A DNA stretch of 64,000 bases, taken from Certhia americana. Lineage: Eukaryota; Chordata; Aves; Passeriformes; Certhiidae. Location of the stretch: NCBI GenBank assembly GCA_018697195.1, contig CM031872.1:8489977-8553976 (forward strand). Reading direction: 5' to 3'. The translations under genes and the position numbers were made by a program. The notes under the pieces were generated by a model that was given only the letters and a program-made list of their open reading frames with translations, searched no databases and was not told where the DNA came from. Below, piece after piece: positions 24,084-34,630 of this stretch (positions are counted from its first letter, which is position 1; every line of letters begins with the position of its first letter).

Positions 24084-24683
24084 CTTGACCGCCTCGGCGT
24101 GGGTCACCCTGTCCAGCGACTTGCCGTTGACCCCCAGGATCTGATCGCCGACGCGCAGCCCCTCCCGCTCGGCCAGCGAGCCCGGTTCCACCAGAGACAC
24201 GTAGATGCCCACGCCGTGCTCGGCTCCGCCGCGGATGCTGAAGCCCAGACCCTCGTGGGCTTTGCTCCGGCGCAGCGTCACCTGCCGCAGCTCGCCCGGG
24301 ACCACCGGCGGCGGGGCGGGGGGCGGCGGGGGGCGGCCGGGCGGCGGCAGGTAGGGCCCCTCGGCCGTGTACTGGTCGAAGAGGAGCTGGTCGGAGCGCG
24401 GCAGGACGAGGCGCAGCAGCGGCAGCAGCTGCCGGCGGCGGGGCCCGTCGAGGAGGGCGCGCAGGGAGCGCACCAGGTCGCAGACGTTGCGGCGGCCGTG
24501 GTAGGCGTTGAGGCAGAGGATGAAGCGCTCCCGCTCCGCCTCGCTCAGCAGCGCCGTGAGCGCCTGGTGCAGCCGCCGCACGTTGGCCGAGAGCGGCCGC
24601 GGTGCCGGCCCCGCCGCCGAGCCCAGCGAGCCCGACGAGGAGGAGGAGGAGTGCACGGACACGCCGTCCAGCTCCGCGCTCAT
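24084..24683 (-). CDS. WHRN: Whirlin, coding exon 1 (start codon, HHD1, most of PDZ1)
   Basis: This 600-bp exon encodes residues 1-200 of whirlin. The ATG at 24681-24683 opens MSAELDGVSVHSSSSSSGS, close to the mammalian N-terminus. Residues 31-107 form the helical harmonin-homology domain (LSANVRRLHQALTALLSEAE through SDQLLFDQYTA). Residues 111-129 are a proline-rich linker. PDZ1 begins about residue 131, with the ligand-binding loop GLGF at 145-148 and the GLRVGDQIL core at 175-183; it finishes in exon 2. The exon ends EAVK with donor AAG|GTAAGG, phase 0. The start is supported by homology and by lying at the head of a CpG island. Whirlin organises stereocilia and periciliary complexes; loss causes DFNB31 deafness and Usher type 2D in humans (known). 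Confidence 0.97.
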
Positions 24684-25000
24684 CGCCGCGGCACCGGAGC
24701 CGCACCGGGGGATGGAGCGGCCGGAACGCGCCGCGCCGGGCAGGAGCGCAGCCGAAGCGGGCAGGAGCGGAGCCAGGCGGGGCAGCAGCGCAACCCCCCG
24801 GGCAGCACCGGTGCCGGCCGGCCCCGCCGCTCCACCTGTCCGTGCGCTCGCCGGCGGCTCCCCAGGAAGTGACGCGGTCGCTGTTGCCGGGAGACCGGTT
24901 ATACAGAGCGGCCCCGGCGGCGGGACCGGACCCCCCCGCCCCGCCCCAGCGCCCGCCCCCGCGGGACCCGCAATTAGCGCGGCCGCTCATCAGCGCCCAT
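24684..25000 (-). promoter_or_regulatory. WHRN: Putative WHRN promoter and 5' UTR
   Basis: GC-rich sequence upstream of the whirlin start codon. Going upstream on the minus strand there is an ETS/CRE-like composite (GGAAGTGACG at 24865-24874, plus-strand reading), an RFX X-box-like 13-mer (24883-24895, one mismatch to GTNRCCNRGYAAC on the minus strand), a grainyhead-like ACCGGTT at 24894-24900, and TATAA on the minus strand at 24899-24903. The transcription start cannot be placed exactly; if the TATAA is used it would lie near 24870. The sites are consensus matches only. Confidence 0.55.
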
Positions 25001-25060
25001 CGGCGCGCCCGAGCCTGCCCCCGGCTCAGCGCAGGTGGGAGCGGTGCGGCATGGAAAGTC

Positions 25061-25435
25061 CTGGTACCCTTCCTCAGCCCTGCCGGGATGGATCGCGTCC
25101 ATCCCAGAGCTTCCTCAGCTTCCCTCCATCCCAGCATGGCGAGCACGCTCGGGATGGAGGACACGCGGCAGAGGACACTCGGCAGGGATCGGGTGACAGC
25201 TGAGAACAGCCTGGCCCGGCACACGGAGCCGTTACCTGACCCGCGGGGCTGTTTTTCCATTGCCCGGCGTGCCAGGTGTGGGATTGTTGTTACCTCCCAG
25301 TGCTGGGCACGGTAACTGCGGAGTTACGGTGCTGGGGATGCACCCGTTCAGCTCAGCACAGGCTTTGTTTTAATCACACCTAAGCGAAATTCAGACACTT
25401 GTTACTGACAGGGTGTTGAAGGAAGCTATGATTGG
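25061..25435. other. WHRN upstream flank
   Basis: CpG density falls through this stretch. Nothing recognisable as a gene or repeat is present before the CR1 tail at 25440. Confidence 0.6.
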
Positions 25436-25439
25436 GAGA

Positions 25440-25690
25440 GCAGGTTTTAAAAAGGAGAAATTTAGATTAGATCTTAGAAAGGAACTGTTCTTAAGAATTG
25501 AGTGAGGGTGGGCAGGCCCTGGCACAGGTGTCCAGAGCAGCTGTGGCTGCCCCTGAATCCCTGGCAGTGTCCAAGGCCAGGTTGGATGAGGTACCCTGGG
25601 ACAGTGGAAGGTGTCTCTGCCCGTGGCATGTGGTTGAACCAAGATGATCTTTAAGGTCCCTTCCAACCTAAACCTTACTTGGTGATGTTG
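25440..25690 (+). mobile_element. CR1-type LINE fragment, 3' end
   Basis: It contains GTGGGCAGGCCCTGGCACAG, the ATCCCTGGCAGTGTCCAAGG block and the GATCTTTAAGGTCCCTTCCA tail. It lies less than 800 bp upstream of the whirlin start codon and is moderately diverged. Confidence 0.92.
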
Positions 25691-27394
25691 GGTTTGGAAT
25701 CCACCCCAAACCCACAGCAATTAACTCACTCGTTTAGCAAACAATGACCACAGAGAAGCCTTTCCCGTGAGGGATCCTGGTGGTCCAGATCTGATGATCA
25801 AGGAGCTGGCAGGGCCTCAGGCACACGGTGTTGCAAACATGGCTAGGTGGGATTCAGGGAAGCACATTCCCATCTGGGATGCTCCTGCACAGGCAGCCAC
25901 CCTCTTCTCTGCCTCCACACCCTCAGACCCAAAAGAGAAGCATCAGGATCAGGAATCAGTGCAGAAATCCAGGGACTGCTATTCTGGTTGCTGGATGAAT
26001 TATTTCTTACTACGTGGGGTTTGAGTTTCTTTTATGTCTCTGGAGCACTGAGCAAAGACCGTTTTCCATCTCAGTCATTTGAAATCTTTCTGTCTTTGTT
26101 GAAGTGCCTTCCATCTGCTACAGTAGAGGAGGATTAAACCTAATTCATCAGATGCATCTTGATAACAGTAAAATTCATTTTGTTCATGGGTATGATGGAA
26201 GAGCTTAAACAGCTGCATTACAAGTAGCTTTATGTATTAAAGCTTTGTTGGAGCTGTCAATGCCTTGTTTAAAACAAAACTAAACAAAGCAGATTGCTAA
26301 TTGAAACTCGCGTTCGAACTGTGGCTGATAAATAAGCAGATGGAACAGTCAACATTACTGGAAAGAAAAGGGACAATGTAGGACAGAGAAGTGAGTAAAA
26401 ACAAAAATACGCCTACATCAGCCAAACAAAGTGAGAGAAGGGCAAACAAGGTACTGCAAGGCTTTGAATTGCATTCAGACACGATGTTAGTGCTCAGTCC
26501 TGCTCAGACTCCGCTATTTAAAGCACTGCTGTTCCCACCAGCTCAGTGTCTGGGCTCCTCCAGCCTCTCTTAATCCTACACGAAGACTCCAAATGTGTGA
26601 ACAGGAGCAGATGCAGTGAGCTGTCCCTGCTCTGTGCTAGCTCCAGCCTGGAGCAGCACACCCATCGCCTCTCTCTTCAGCAGAGCCCAGCAATGCCCAC
26701 AGCAGAGCAGCCAGGCTGTTCCATGGCCAGAGCTGCCCACTGGTGGCACTTGCTCCCTGACCTTTTGACCACTGCTCCAGAATATCACAAAGTCAGTTTC
26801 CCAATGCCAGAACAGCTCCAATCCAGTGCTACCCAGCAGAAACACAAAGAGTAGCTGCATTTGGAAATAATTCTGTTTTCTTCTGTTGTCAGCCCTGCCA
26901 GCAGATACTGCTCAGCCTTGGGATGCCCCAGCCACAGGACAGCTCTGAGCCTTCCCTTTGGATGTGATCCCTGGTTTAGTTTCTCCTCAGAGAAGTTTTA
27001 CATTTAGATTGTTCATTCATTGGCAAGTTGGATCTTTACCATACACACTCCAGGCAGGGGCTCCCACTGCTTTTCCTTTGGAGAAGAAAAGGATTGAGGT
27101 CTTCTCACAGAGCCTCACCTTTGAAGTGAATCTGATGGATTTTTAGGGGTTTTATCCTTTCCACTGCTGTAAACTCTAAAGCCAGGCAGTTGAGGGGGAG
27201 CAGCACATGGCCTTGGGCCAGAGGAAAGAGGGGGTTCATGCAGCTCTTGGGCTCAGGAGTGTTCCCACACCCGAGCAAAACCTCTCCAAACTTCCTCAGC
27301 CTAGGTAATGCTGCTGAATAAATGCCCCCATCAGTGTGCAATACCTGTGCAGGGCTGCAGGGCTCCAAGGGCCAGAGTCTCACTACATCAAAAT
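25691..27394. other. Intergenic, no gene recognised
   Basis: Unique sequence between CR1 copies. 26120-26420 is AT-rich with TTAAAC and ATTAAAG words but no reading frame of note. Nothing else is seen. Confidence 0.6.
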
Positions 27395-27399
27395 GGTCC

Positions 27400-27612
27400 T
27401 TCAGGATTTCTTAGAAAGAAGTTGTTCCCTTTGAAGGTGGTCAGGCCCTGGCACAGGTTGCCCAGAGAAGCTGTGGCTGCCCCATCCCTGCAAGTGTTTA
27501 AGATCAGCTTGGACAGGGCTTGTAGCAACCTGGGATAGTGGAAGGGGTCCCTGCTCATGGCAGGGTGGTAGGACACGGTGATCTTTATGGACCTTCTAAC
27601 CCAAAGTATTGG
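27400..27612 (+). mobile_element. CR1-type LINE fragment, 3' end (first of tandem pair)
   Basis: It carries GGTCAGGCCCTGGCACAGGT and ends in a decayed GATCTTTATGGACCTTCTAA tail at about 27605. It is followed at once by a second CR1 tail of another subfamily. Confidence 0.9.
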
Positions 27613-27617
27613 TGGTG

Positions 27618-27757
27618 AAGCCCCATCCCTGGAGGGGTCCAAGGAAGGCCTGGATGTGGCACTCAGTGCTCTGGGCTGGTGACAAAGTGGGGATCAGTCA
27701 AAGGTTGGGCTTGATGATCTTGGAGGTCTTTTCCAACCTCTGTGGTTCTGTGATGAT
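27618..27757 (+). mobile_element. CR1-type LINE fragment, different subfamily (second of tandem pair)
   Basis: It starts at CCCCATCCCTGGAGGGGTCC and ends with TTGGAGGTCTTTTCCAACCT plus TGGTTCTGTGATGATT. The tail matches the 14702-type subfamily (reverse complement there), not the copy just before it. Confidence 0.9.
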
Positions 27758-29735
27758 TTGGAAAGGGAGCTCTGTCATGGGGAGAGCTGGCAGCAAGCGC
27801 TCAGGGCAGAGGATCAATGCCAGGTATGAACACCATCACCTGCAAACATCCTCTGCAGGTAAGATTAATGAACATTGAGAGTCTACAACAACTCCTGGGA
27901 CAGCTCCTGGCTGAACTGGACCTTTGTTAACTTTGGGACACTGACCATGGGATCCCAGCACCCACTCACAGTGGAGAACTCCAGAGCGGTTGGGCACTGC
28001 TCATTCCTAAACAGCTTTCAGCTCCACCACCTGCCTTGCCCAGCAGAGTCCCTCAAGGCCAGCAGGAGCCCAAAAAGGTGTTAGCCTTGTGAGTTTTTAA
28101 ATCATCCTTGCAGCACAAAATAATCCGATGCGTTTGCTAAGTGCCACCTGAATAAATTGCCTCACCTTTCCGCTTTAATCCGCTGTAATCACTTTCCAGA
28201 GGCACTCTTTGAAAAGTGAGCTCCGTGTTTCCAGAGCAGCCGTGCTCCTAATTAAAAGGCACTGTAGCAAGAAGCCAAGAAAACCTAATTCTGGTTGGAA
28301 ATGCCTTGCTGCAGTTGGAGGACTGAGGTGAACTGTGAGGAGGGCCAGGGAGGAAGCAGCAGCTGCCTGTGCTGCTTAAGAGAGTATTAGGAGAGGGCTG
28401 GCACTCGGGGCTGCCTCCTGGCTAAATCTGTTTAGCAGATTGGCTCCCAATCCTCTGTCCCTGGCCAGGCTGGTTTGCACAGCTTGGACATGTGCAGGAA
28501 TCAACTGAGTGCTGCAGATGAGTGCTCACAGAAGGAGCCAGCGTAGAGGGAAAAGCATCTGGAGCGTTTTCCAGCAGAATTCCTGGGTGCCTGGGTTTCC
28601 AGCACCATTCCTCCTGCAGCAAAGCTGAATCCAGCACAGTTCAGGCACGAGTTCCCCGTGGTGCAGGGAGCAGGCTCATGCTCCATCTCTTCAGCTCCAG
28701 AGATAACAGGCAGAAGTTGGATTTGAAGGAAAGCCGTAGGAGCAGTGAGAAATCATCATTTCCAGGGAGATTTTTTAAGCTCTGCATTATGAGCATAAAC
28801 CACTCACAACAGGAATGTTTCCAATGAATGGAGGTTGCTGTGCTTCATCAGACCAAGTTGAGTTTGACACATCCCAGCTGGGGCAGATCCTGAAGAGCAG
28901 GGTCCAAGCAGGCAGAGGGGGAAGGAAACTGTGACATTCCTTAAACCCTTCTATATCTCCATATCTACAAATCTCTTATAGCTCAATGCCACACTCAGAC
29001 TGTGCCTAAGCAAAGCCAGCCCCAAACAGCTTCATTTGAGTGGGAACTTGGAGGTTTCCATTGGGCAAGAGAACAGCAAAGATGAGAGTTTTAGCACCAA
29101 ACCCTAATGTTTCCATGGGGTGGACACCACAGGGTTAGAGTTTATCACTCATTTAGACAGTGTGGCTTAAAAACTTAATCAAAGTTAGCAATACAGTTTC
29201 ACCTGTATTCCCAGCCATATTTTGATTTCAAGCCATTGGAATGCTGTGACACTTAGTAAAACCCTAAGTCAAAGCAATTCACATTCAAAACAACCTACAT
29301 CTGCTCCATTTTCTGATGAAAAAGCCTTTCCAAGGAGCAGAAGTTCCCCCCCAATTTGCCTGCAGTGATCTCTGCACGGTGCCAACACCACTGAGTGTAA
29401 CCCTGCATCGCAGAGCCAGATGATTTAAGAGCTGCAATCCTCCTCCCCTCTCTGGCAATTTCTTGCACTTATGCACTCTCCAGTCCTGCTTGAAATGCCT
29501 GAAAGAAAAAGTCACTTGCGTCATCAGCTTTTTTTTTTTTTTTTTTTTCTTTTAATGCCCAGCACAAATCATGGCTAAGTCACGATGTGGGCCTGGGACA
29601 GACAGAGCTGCCACTGGCACAGGGTTAGGTCAGTGCCTGTTCTCTGATTTGGGCACCTTGGCTGTTCAATTTTGTGTTTAAGGACACAGAGCCTGTTCTG
29701 AGGGCTGGCTGTCCTTGGCTGAGACAGGTGAGTTT
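27758..29735. other. Intergenic, candidate conserved block at 28090-28300
   Basis: No gene is recognised. 28090-28300 keeps several CpGs and homeodomain-type words such as CTAATTAAAA in a repeat-free setting, the look of a conserved non-coding element, though comparison with other genomes would be needed. 29529-29548 is a run of 20 T. The remainder shows nothing. Confidence 0.4.
29529..29548. repeat. Poly(T) run, 20 bp
   Basis: Uninterrupted T homopolymer. No retroposed gene copy is visible on either side. Confidence 0.95.
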
Positions 29736-29737
29736 AG

Positions 29738-29850
29738 TGATCCTGGTTAGTGAGAAGTGTCCCTGCCCACGGCAGGGGGTTGGAGCTAGAAGGGCTTTAA
29801 AATCCCTTCCAAGCCAAACTATTCTGTGATTCCACAATTCTAAGGCCATT
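29738..29850 (+). mobile_element. CR1-type LINE fragment, short 3' tail
   Basis: Contains AGTGTCCCTGCCCACGGCAG and ends AAATCCCTTCCAAGCCAAAC with ATTCTGTGATTCC terminal octamer units partly preserved. Confidence 0.85.
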
Positions 29851-30255
29851 TTATGCTTGGGGAGCTGTGGCATTAGGAGTACCTGCTGAAGGAGGCAGCT
29901 TTGGGGCTGTGAAGAACTTACTGCACAGGGCTGGGTTCAATCACTCTGTAGAAAGTGTCAAGCAAGCCCAAAACTCCCACCAGAGGAGCTGGATGGCAGA
30001 GGACTGGCTGGGAAGCTGCAGGATGGAAGGGGGAGCACAGACTCTGTCCTTACTGGAGCCTTTGTGCAGGATTTTGGGGTTGACCCTGTGCACAGGGGGT
30101 GCCTGGTGCAAACTGATACATCCAACCCTGAATTCTCCTCTTGCTGTGTCCATCACTGCCCCCGCCCAGTCCCCACCCTTCAGGCAGGGATTTCACCCTG
30201 CTGGAGGTCTTGGCACAGCACCTCACACACAGGCTGGGATGCTTTTCTGATAAAC

Positions 30256-30715
30256 TATGGAATGGTTTGGGTTGACCTTAAGGATCATCTTGATTCCACC
30301 CCTGCCATGAGCAGGGACACCTCCCACTGTCCCAGGCTGCTCCCAGCCCCAATGTCCAGCCTGGCCTGGGACACTGCCAGGGATCCAGGGGCAGCCCCAG
30401 CTGCTCTGGGCACCCTGTGCCAGGGCCTGCCCACCCTGCCAGGGAACAATTCCTGCCCAATATCCCAGCTAATCCTGGGAAAGCCATTCCCTGTGTCCTG
30501 TCCCTCCATCCCTTGTCCCCAGTCCCTCTCCAGCTCTCCTGGAGCCCCTTTAGACCCTGGCAGGGGCTCTGAGCTCTCCCTGGAGCCTTCTCCTCTCCAG
30601 GTGAGCAACTCCAGCTCTCTCCATCTCCGGAGCATGGGGGCTCCAGCCTCAGAGCACCTTCACAGCCCTCTCTGGACTCACTTCAGCAGTTCCACATCCT
30701 TCTTATGTTGGGGGC
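30256..30715 (-). mobile_element. CR1-type LINE fragment, 3' end
   Basis: A reverse-complement copy starts ATGGAATGGTTTGGGTTGAC and carries the full 3358-type block, then extends to about 30715 through GGAGCCTTCTCCTCTCCAGG and CCTCTCTGGACTCACTTCAG. It is the longest minus-strand copy of this subfamily in the window. Confidence 0.92.
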
Positions 30716-32050
30716 TGACTGGGGAGTTCCAAATGAATTTTGGAGTACAATCCCTCTCTGAAGGGTTCTGTTAATATATCCACCAATTTCACATCAGACC
30801 TGAGGGCTGCAGAGCTCATTTGCACAAGTTCAGCCTCCCAGCAGGTGGGAAAATCAGGGGCTTCACTCACACTGGGAATTGACAAACTCACACAGAGCTA
30901 ATCTAATTGGAAGGTATTTATCTCATTTGAAAACGTTTATCTAATTCAAATACATTTATCAGTCTGCTGGTTGTGAAAGCCTGTCAGTCTGGCAGGATTT
31001 AAGGGCCAGCTCCCCAAGCATTTCTGCAGTGGTGGAAGTGACTGCAGTGGTACAAACCATCCCTGCAGCTTTGCATCAGGAGCACAACTCAATCCTGCCA
31101 GCAGAACTCAGCTGCGAGGTCTGATTGCACAGATTTGGGGGGACAAAGTCCAGGGCAGAGAGGGGGTGCTCCTTACAGCTCCTCACTGAGACTGTGCTTT
31201 TCCCTGTGCAGCTATCTAGAGACTGTCTGTGTCCCAGGGGGAAGTGCAACACCACAAATTCCCCAGGGAGCAGCTCACTGCTGCTGTGACAGCCCTGGAA
31301 TGCTGCCAGAGCACCGGGAAATTCATCCTCAATTCCCCACCCCAGCTGTGCACTGCTCCCCGTTCAACCATTGTCACAGGAATACAGGATTGAGACCTTT
31401 GTGAGCCCGGATCCTCCCCACGAGCATCTGTCCTGATGGGGATGATTTATACCGAGATTCCTCCACTCCCTCAGAGCACAATGAAGGGTCACGCTCTTCA
31501 TCCAAAGCATCACTCTCATCTCCTCCAGCCTACAAACCCATCCCTGCCAGGCTGGAGAAAGATGCAGAACTCTGGGCTCCCTTACTACAACACTGCAGGG
31601 TGACAATCAAAAGAAAAGAAAAGGTTAATGAGGTACTAATCATTATAGATTTGTAGTATATAATGCAATAAATACCCTCTGCCATCGATTAAATGTAGTG
31701 GGGCAAAGGCATCTAATCCATCACCTCGGCCATTTGATTTTTCAAAATTCATTTCCTACCATCAGGGAGATGCCAGAGCCCAGTCTCCTGCCCAAGAAGC
31801 TCGGCTGGCTCCATTCCCTGCCAGCACCCATCACACTGAGGCCAGCCCAGACCTCTGTGAGGTTCCACTGAAAATCCCACAGTGAGGAATTGGGAGCTTG
31901 GAGAGATACGGAAAAATAGGCAGGACAGGCTTGAATCCTTTCTCTGCAGGTTTCGATTTGTTTGCTTCCAGCCCAACCTCTCCGGTTTTGTTGCAGAAAT
32001 GAGGCTTTTGGGAGAACAAATATTAGTCACAACAAACAAGCAAACAAACC

Positions 32051-32078
32051 AAAACAACAACAACAACAACAACAAAGG
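32051..32078. repeat. (CAA)n microsatellite
   Basis: About nine CAA-type units run in tandem, shortly before the poly(A) run at 32149. Confidence 0.9.
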
Positions 32079-32148
32079 GAAAATCTGTTCTGAGTGCTTA
32101 AAGTTCTCCTAAAGCGACAAACGGCCAAGAGAAAACAGATAAACAGAT

Positions 32149-32176
<28 letters not shown>
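32149..32176. repeat. Poly(A) run, 28 bp
   Basis: Uninterrupted A homopolymer preceded by two AAACAGAT words. No SINE or processed-gene body is evident upstream. Confidence 0.95.
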
Positions 32177-32180
<4 letters not shown>

Positions 32181-33318
32181 CTCAGAGATGTCATTACAGT
32201 TCTGAGACTTGCCAGAAGACAGGAAAAAGCGCTCAGGCTTCCCTTGGGGAGACAAAGGTGATAACCCCCAGCTACAACCAGGCGTAGGTGATGAGCAGTG
32301 CTGTGGTAAAGCCTGAGTAACTCCAGGCAGGCAAAGTGGCTGCGCTGATGAGACTAATTAGGGCTGCGATCCCCTGCCTCACAGGCGCTAATGCCCGTGG
32401 ATAGATCGCTAATGCTCTCAATTCACGCTCATTAGCACCGGCAGCAAAGACAAGACAAGCGTGTTATGTCATCGTTTAAATCCTGTCACATTTCCCCAAT
32501 GACTCTGATGACATTTTTAAATATTCATTCTCCTCCCCCGAGGCAGGGTTGCCTTGGTCTGGGAGCTCCAGATCCGGGAGATTTACTCCAAGCAAAGCTC
32601 TCACACTCGGACTGAGACCCAGCCCTTCCCTGTGTCCTCAGGAGAGAGGAATCCCCTGGTGGGAACATTCAAGGCATCAGCTCATGCTCCTCTAATTTTC
32701 CACATGACTTTGCACCTCAGACTGGAGTTAAACTGAGTATTTTCCAGTCACCTTTACACAAAGAGGGAGTTTGGGGCTGTGCATCTCTGGATGAGCAGCC
32801 ACAGTCCAGTTCAACAAGCACAAAACACCTTTGCAGAGGGGTCAACGGCTCTTGAGTCAGCTAGCAGCAGTGAAAAGAATAAATATTTACAGACATCCTG
32901 CACTGATCTGTGCCAGCTGGATTTATATCAGCCCTCAAAGGGGGTTTTCAGCCTTCTGCCCTGACTGCCCAGTGACTTGCTGGGGGGCTGGAAGGTCTGG
33001 AACTCGTTCCACAGGGACCCTGAGCAGAGAACACCCAGGAACACTCAGCAGAGAGAGCAGCAGGGGTGGGAGGGCTGTGAGATCCGCTCTCGTGCCTTGA
33101 AACCCAGGCCAGGGCACATGGGAATGGTCACAAACACACCCTGTCCACAGGGAGGGAACATCTCCTGAGTTCAGCACAGGCTGCACCAGGCCCATTCACT
33201 CCTCCCTTCAACAAATCCGTCCCACAACCATTTTGCAGATGCCACAGAGGGAGGAGACCTGTCCAGGGGCACGTGGGACAGCCCAGAGCAGCTGTGCCAT
33301 CCCCCAGTCACAGACTGA

Positions 33319-33367
33319 ACCCATCCCATCCCATCCCATCCCATCCCATCCCATCCCATCCCATCCC
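33319..33367. repeat. (CATCC)n microsatellite
   Basis: Nine to ten perfect copies of the pentamer CATCC (ATCCC in another register), followed by decayed units to about 33395. A likely length-variable locus. Confidence 0.97.
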
Positions 33368-34504
33368 ACATGCCATCCGCATCCCATCCCATACTCCTCC
33401 GTACCCTTGCCTGGTTTCCCCGAGCTGGGCGTGTGGAACGGTGTTGGTGCGCGCTAGGATCTTTTTCCTACCCGCCCTTAGCACCCGCAACACACAGGAG
33501 GAACTTGGTGAGTTTGTTTGCTGCCGGCAGAATATCTCCTGGGGATGGGTAAGTGATTATGAATGCTTTTGTTTTTCAGCAGCTGAGGGTTTTCAGGGGC
33601 TTCATATCAAAGCAGGAAAAAGGACGAAATAACAGAAATAACTGGAAGCAGCAGATGTGCATTAAGAGAAAGGGTTTACACTAGATGGCACCTGATCTCA
33701 TCACTTTAGATGCAGAAGGTAAAGCCAGCAGGATTATTGTAGGGAATGATGTTATTCCTTCCCCTGGAGCTGCCTTTGTGGCCCTCCCTGAGCTCCCAGC
33801 AGTGCAGGAGGAGCAGCTCACCCTGCAGCCAGCACTGCTGTGAATGTTAAACACCCTTTGCATAACCCCATTGGGAATCTCTTCCCAGGAGCTGGAGTTC
33901 CCTGCTTTGCTCAGCCCAAGCTGCTTCCAGAGCCACTTCCAGAGGCTAAATGTGCCCAGCCTGTTTCCAGCCAGGTTCCTCTCACTGGCAGGACAGCTTC
34001 CCTCCGTGGAGCTAAAGGGAGTAAGAAGGGCTCTGTCCCTCAGGGACTTAACTCAGTGCTAAGAGGCAGCAAAGCCATGACGTGGATAATCCAGCAGATC
34101 CACCCCGAGTACAGCAGCAGCCCCTTGGGCACGTGGGGACACTCCAGCTCTGCCACAGGTGTGGCACAGACACCAGAGCTCAGGCCCTGATGCCACTTGC
34201 TCCCCGTGAGGACAAGGAAGGTGCTGAAGATGCAGAATAAGTGGCCATGGTTTTGGCAGCCCACAGAGGATGGAGGGTTTGCAGGAGCCACTGCTCCAAA
34301 CACACATCCACACACAGAGGGAAGGAGTCAGGGAACTGCTTTGGGAGAAGAGGGAAGTGCTGCCAGCTGGGAGGAGGAGAAGAGGGGCTGAGCATCAGGC
34401 TTGCTTTGGTGCAGCACGTCCTTTGTCCTGTTGCCATCAGGAGTCCAACACCGGGGCAGAAAGCTGGCCTCAGTCCGTGGGCACAGTGGCCATTCCTGAA
34501 TTAC

Positions 34505-34630
34505 CAGGACCTGGATCTAGGCTGGATGGATGGGGCTTGGAGCAAGCTGCTCTAGGGGAAGGTGTCCCTTGCGGGTAGAACAAGATGGTTTTTAAGGTCC
34601 CTTCCAGCCCAAACCAGTCTGTGATTGTAC
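34505..34630 (+). mobile_element. CR1-type LINE tail inside left inverted-repeat arm
   Basis: Ends TTTTTAAGGTCCCTTCCAGC followed by CCAAACCAGTCTGTGATTG. Most of it is included in the inverted repeat starting at about 34528, so the mirrored CR1 tail at 37217-37312 is the same insertion duplicated, not an independent one. Confidence 0.88.

Larger units (their letters stand above)
23700..25060. promoter_or_regulatory. WHRN: CpG island over WHRN exon 1 and promoter
   Basis: CpG density rises sharply from about 23700, peaks across exon 1 (24084-24683) and falls after about 25060, where ordinary CpG-poor DNA resumes. It includes the start of intron 1, the whole first coding exon and the presumed 5' UTR and promoter to the right of 24683. 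Large reading frames on both strands here are a by-product of GC-rich, stop-poor DNA. Confidence 0.88.
30716..34504. other. Intergenic, candidate regulatory blocks and simple repeats
   Basis: No gene is recognised. Two stretches stand out as repeat-free with scattered CpGs and homeodomain or E-box-like words: 31615-31750 (AT-rich, ATCGATTAAATG) and 32225-32530 (contains GACTAATTAGGGCTGCGATC and several GCTAAT/CATTAG words). A (CAA)n run ends at 32078, poly(A) is at 32149-32176, and a pentanucleotide array is at 33319-33367. 33420-33500 has a small cluster of CpGs without any exon. Confidence 0.4.

Noticed and set aside
23659..25260. A 533-codon open frame on the minus strand across WHRN exon 1
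   Set aside because: It is in a different frame from the recognised whirlin exon, runs through intron and promoter, and is low-complexity Arg/Ala/Pro/Gly. It exists because the CpG island is stop-poor.
23841..25315. Long plus-strand frames (up to 343 codons) antisense to WHRN exon 1
   Set aside because: Compositional shadows of the GC-rich whirlin exon and promoter, with no recognisable domain.
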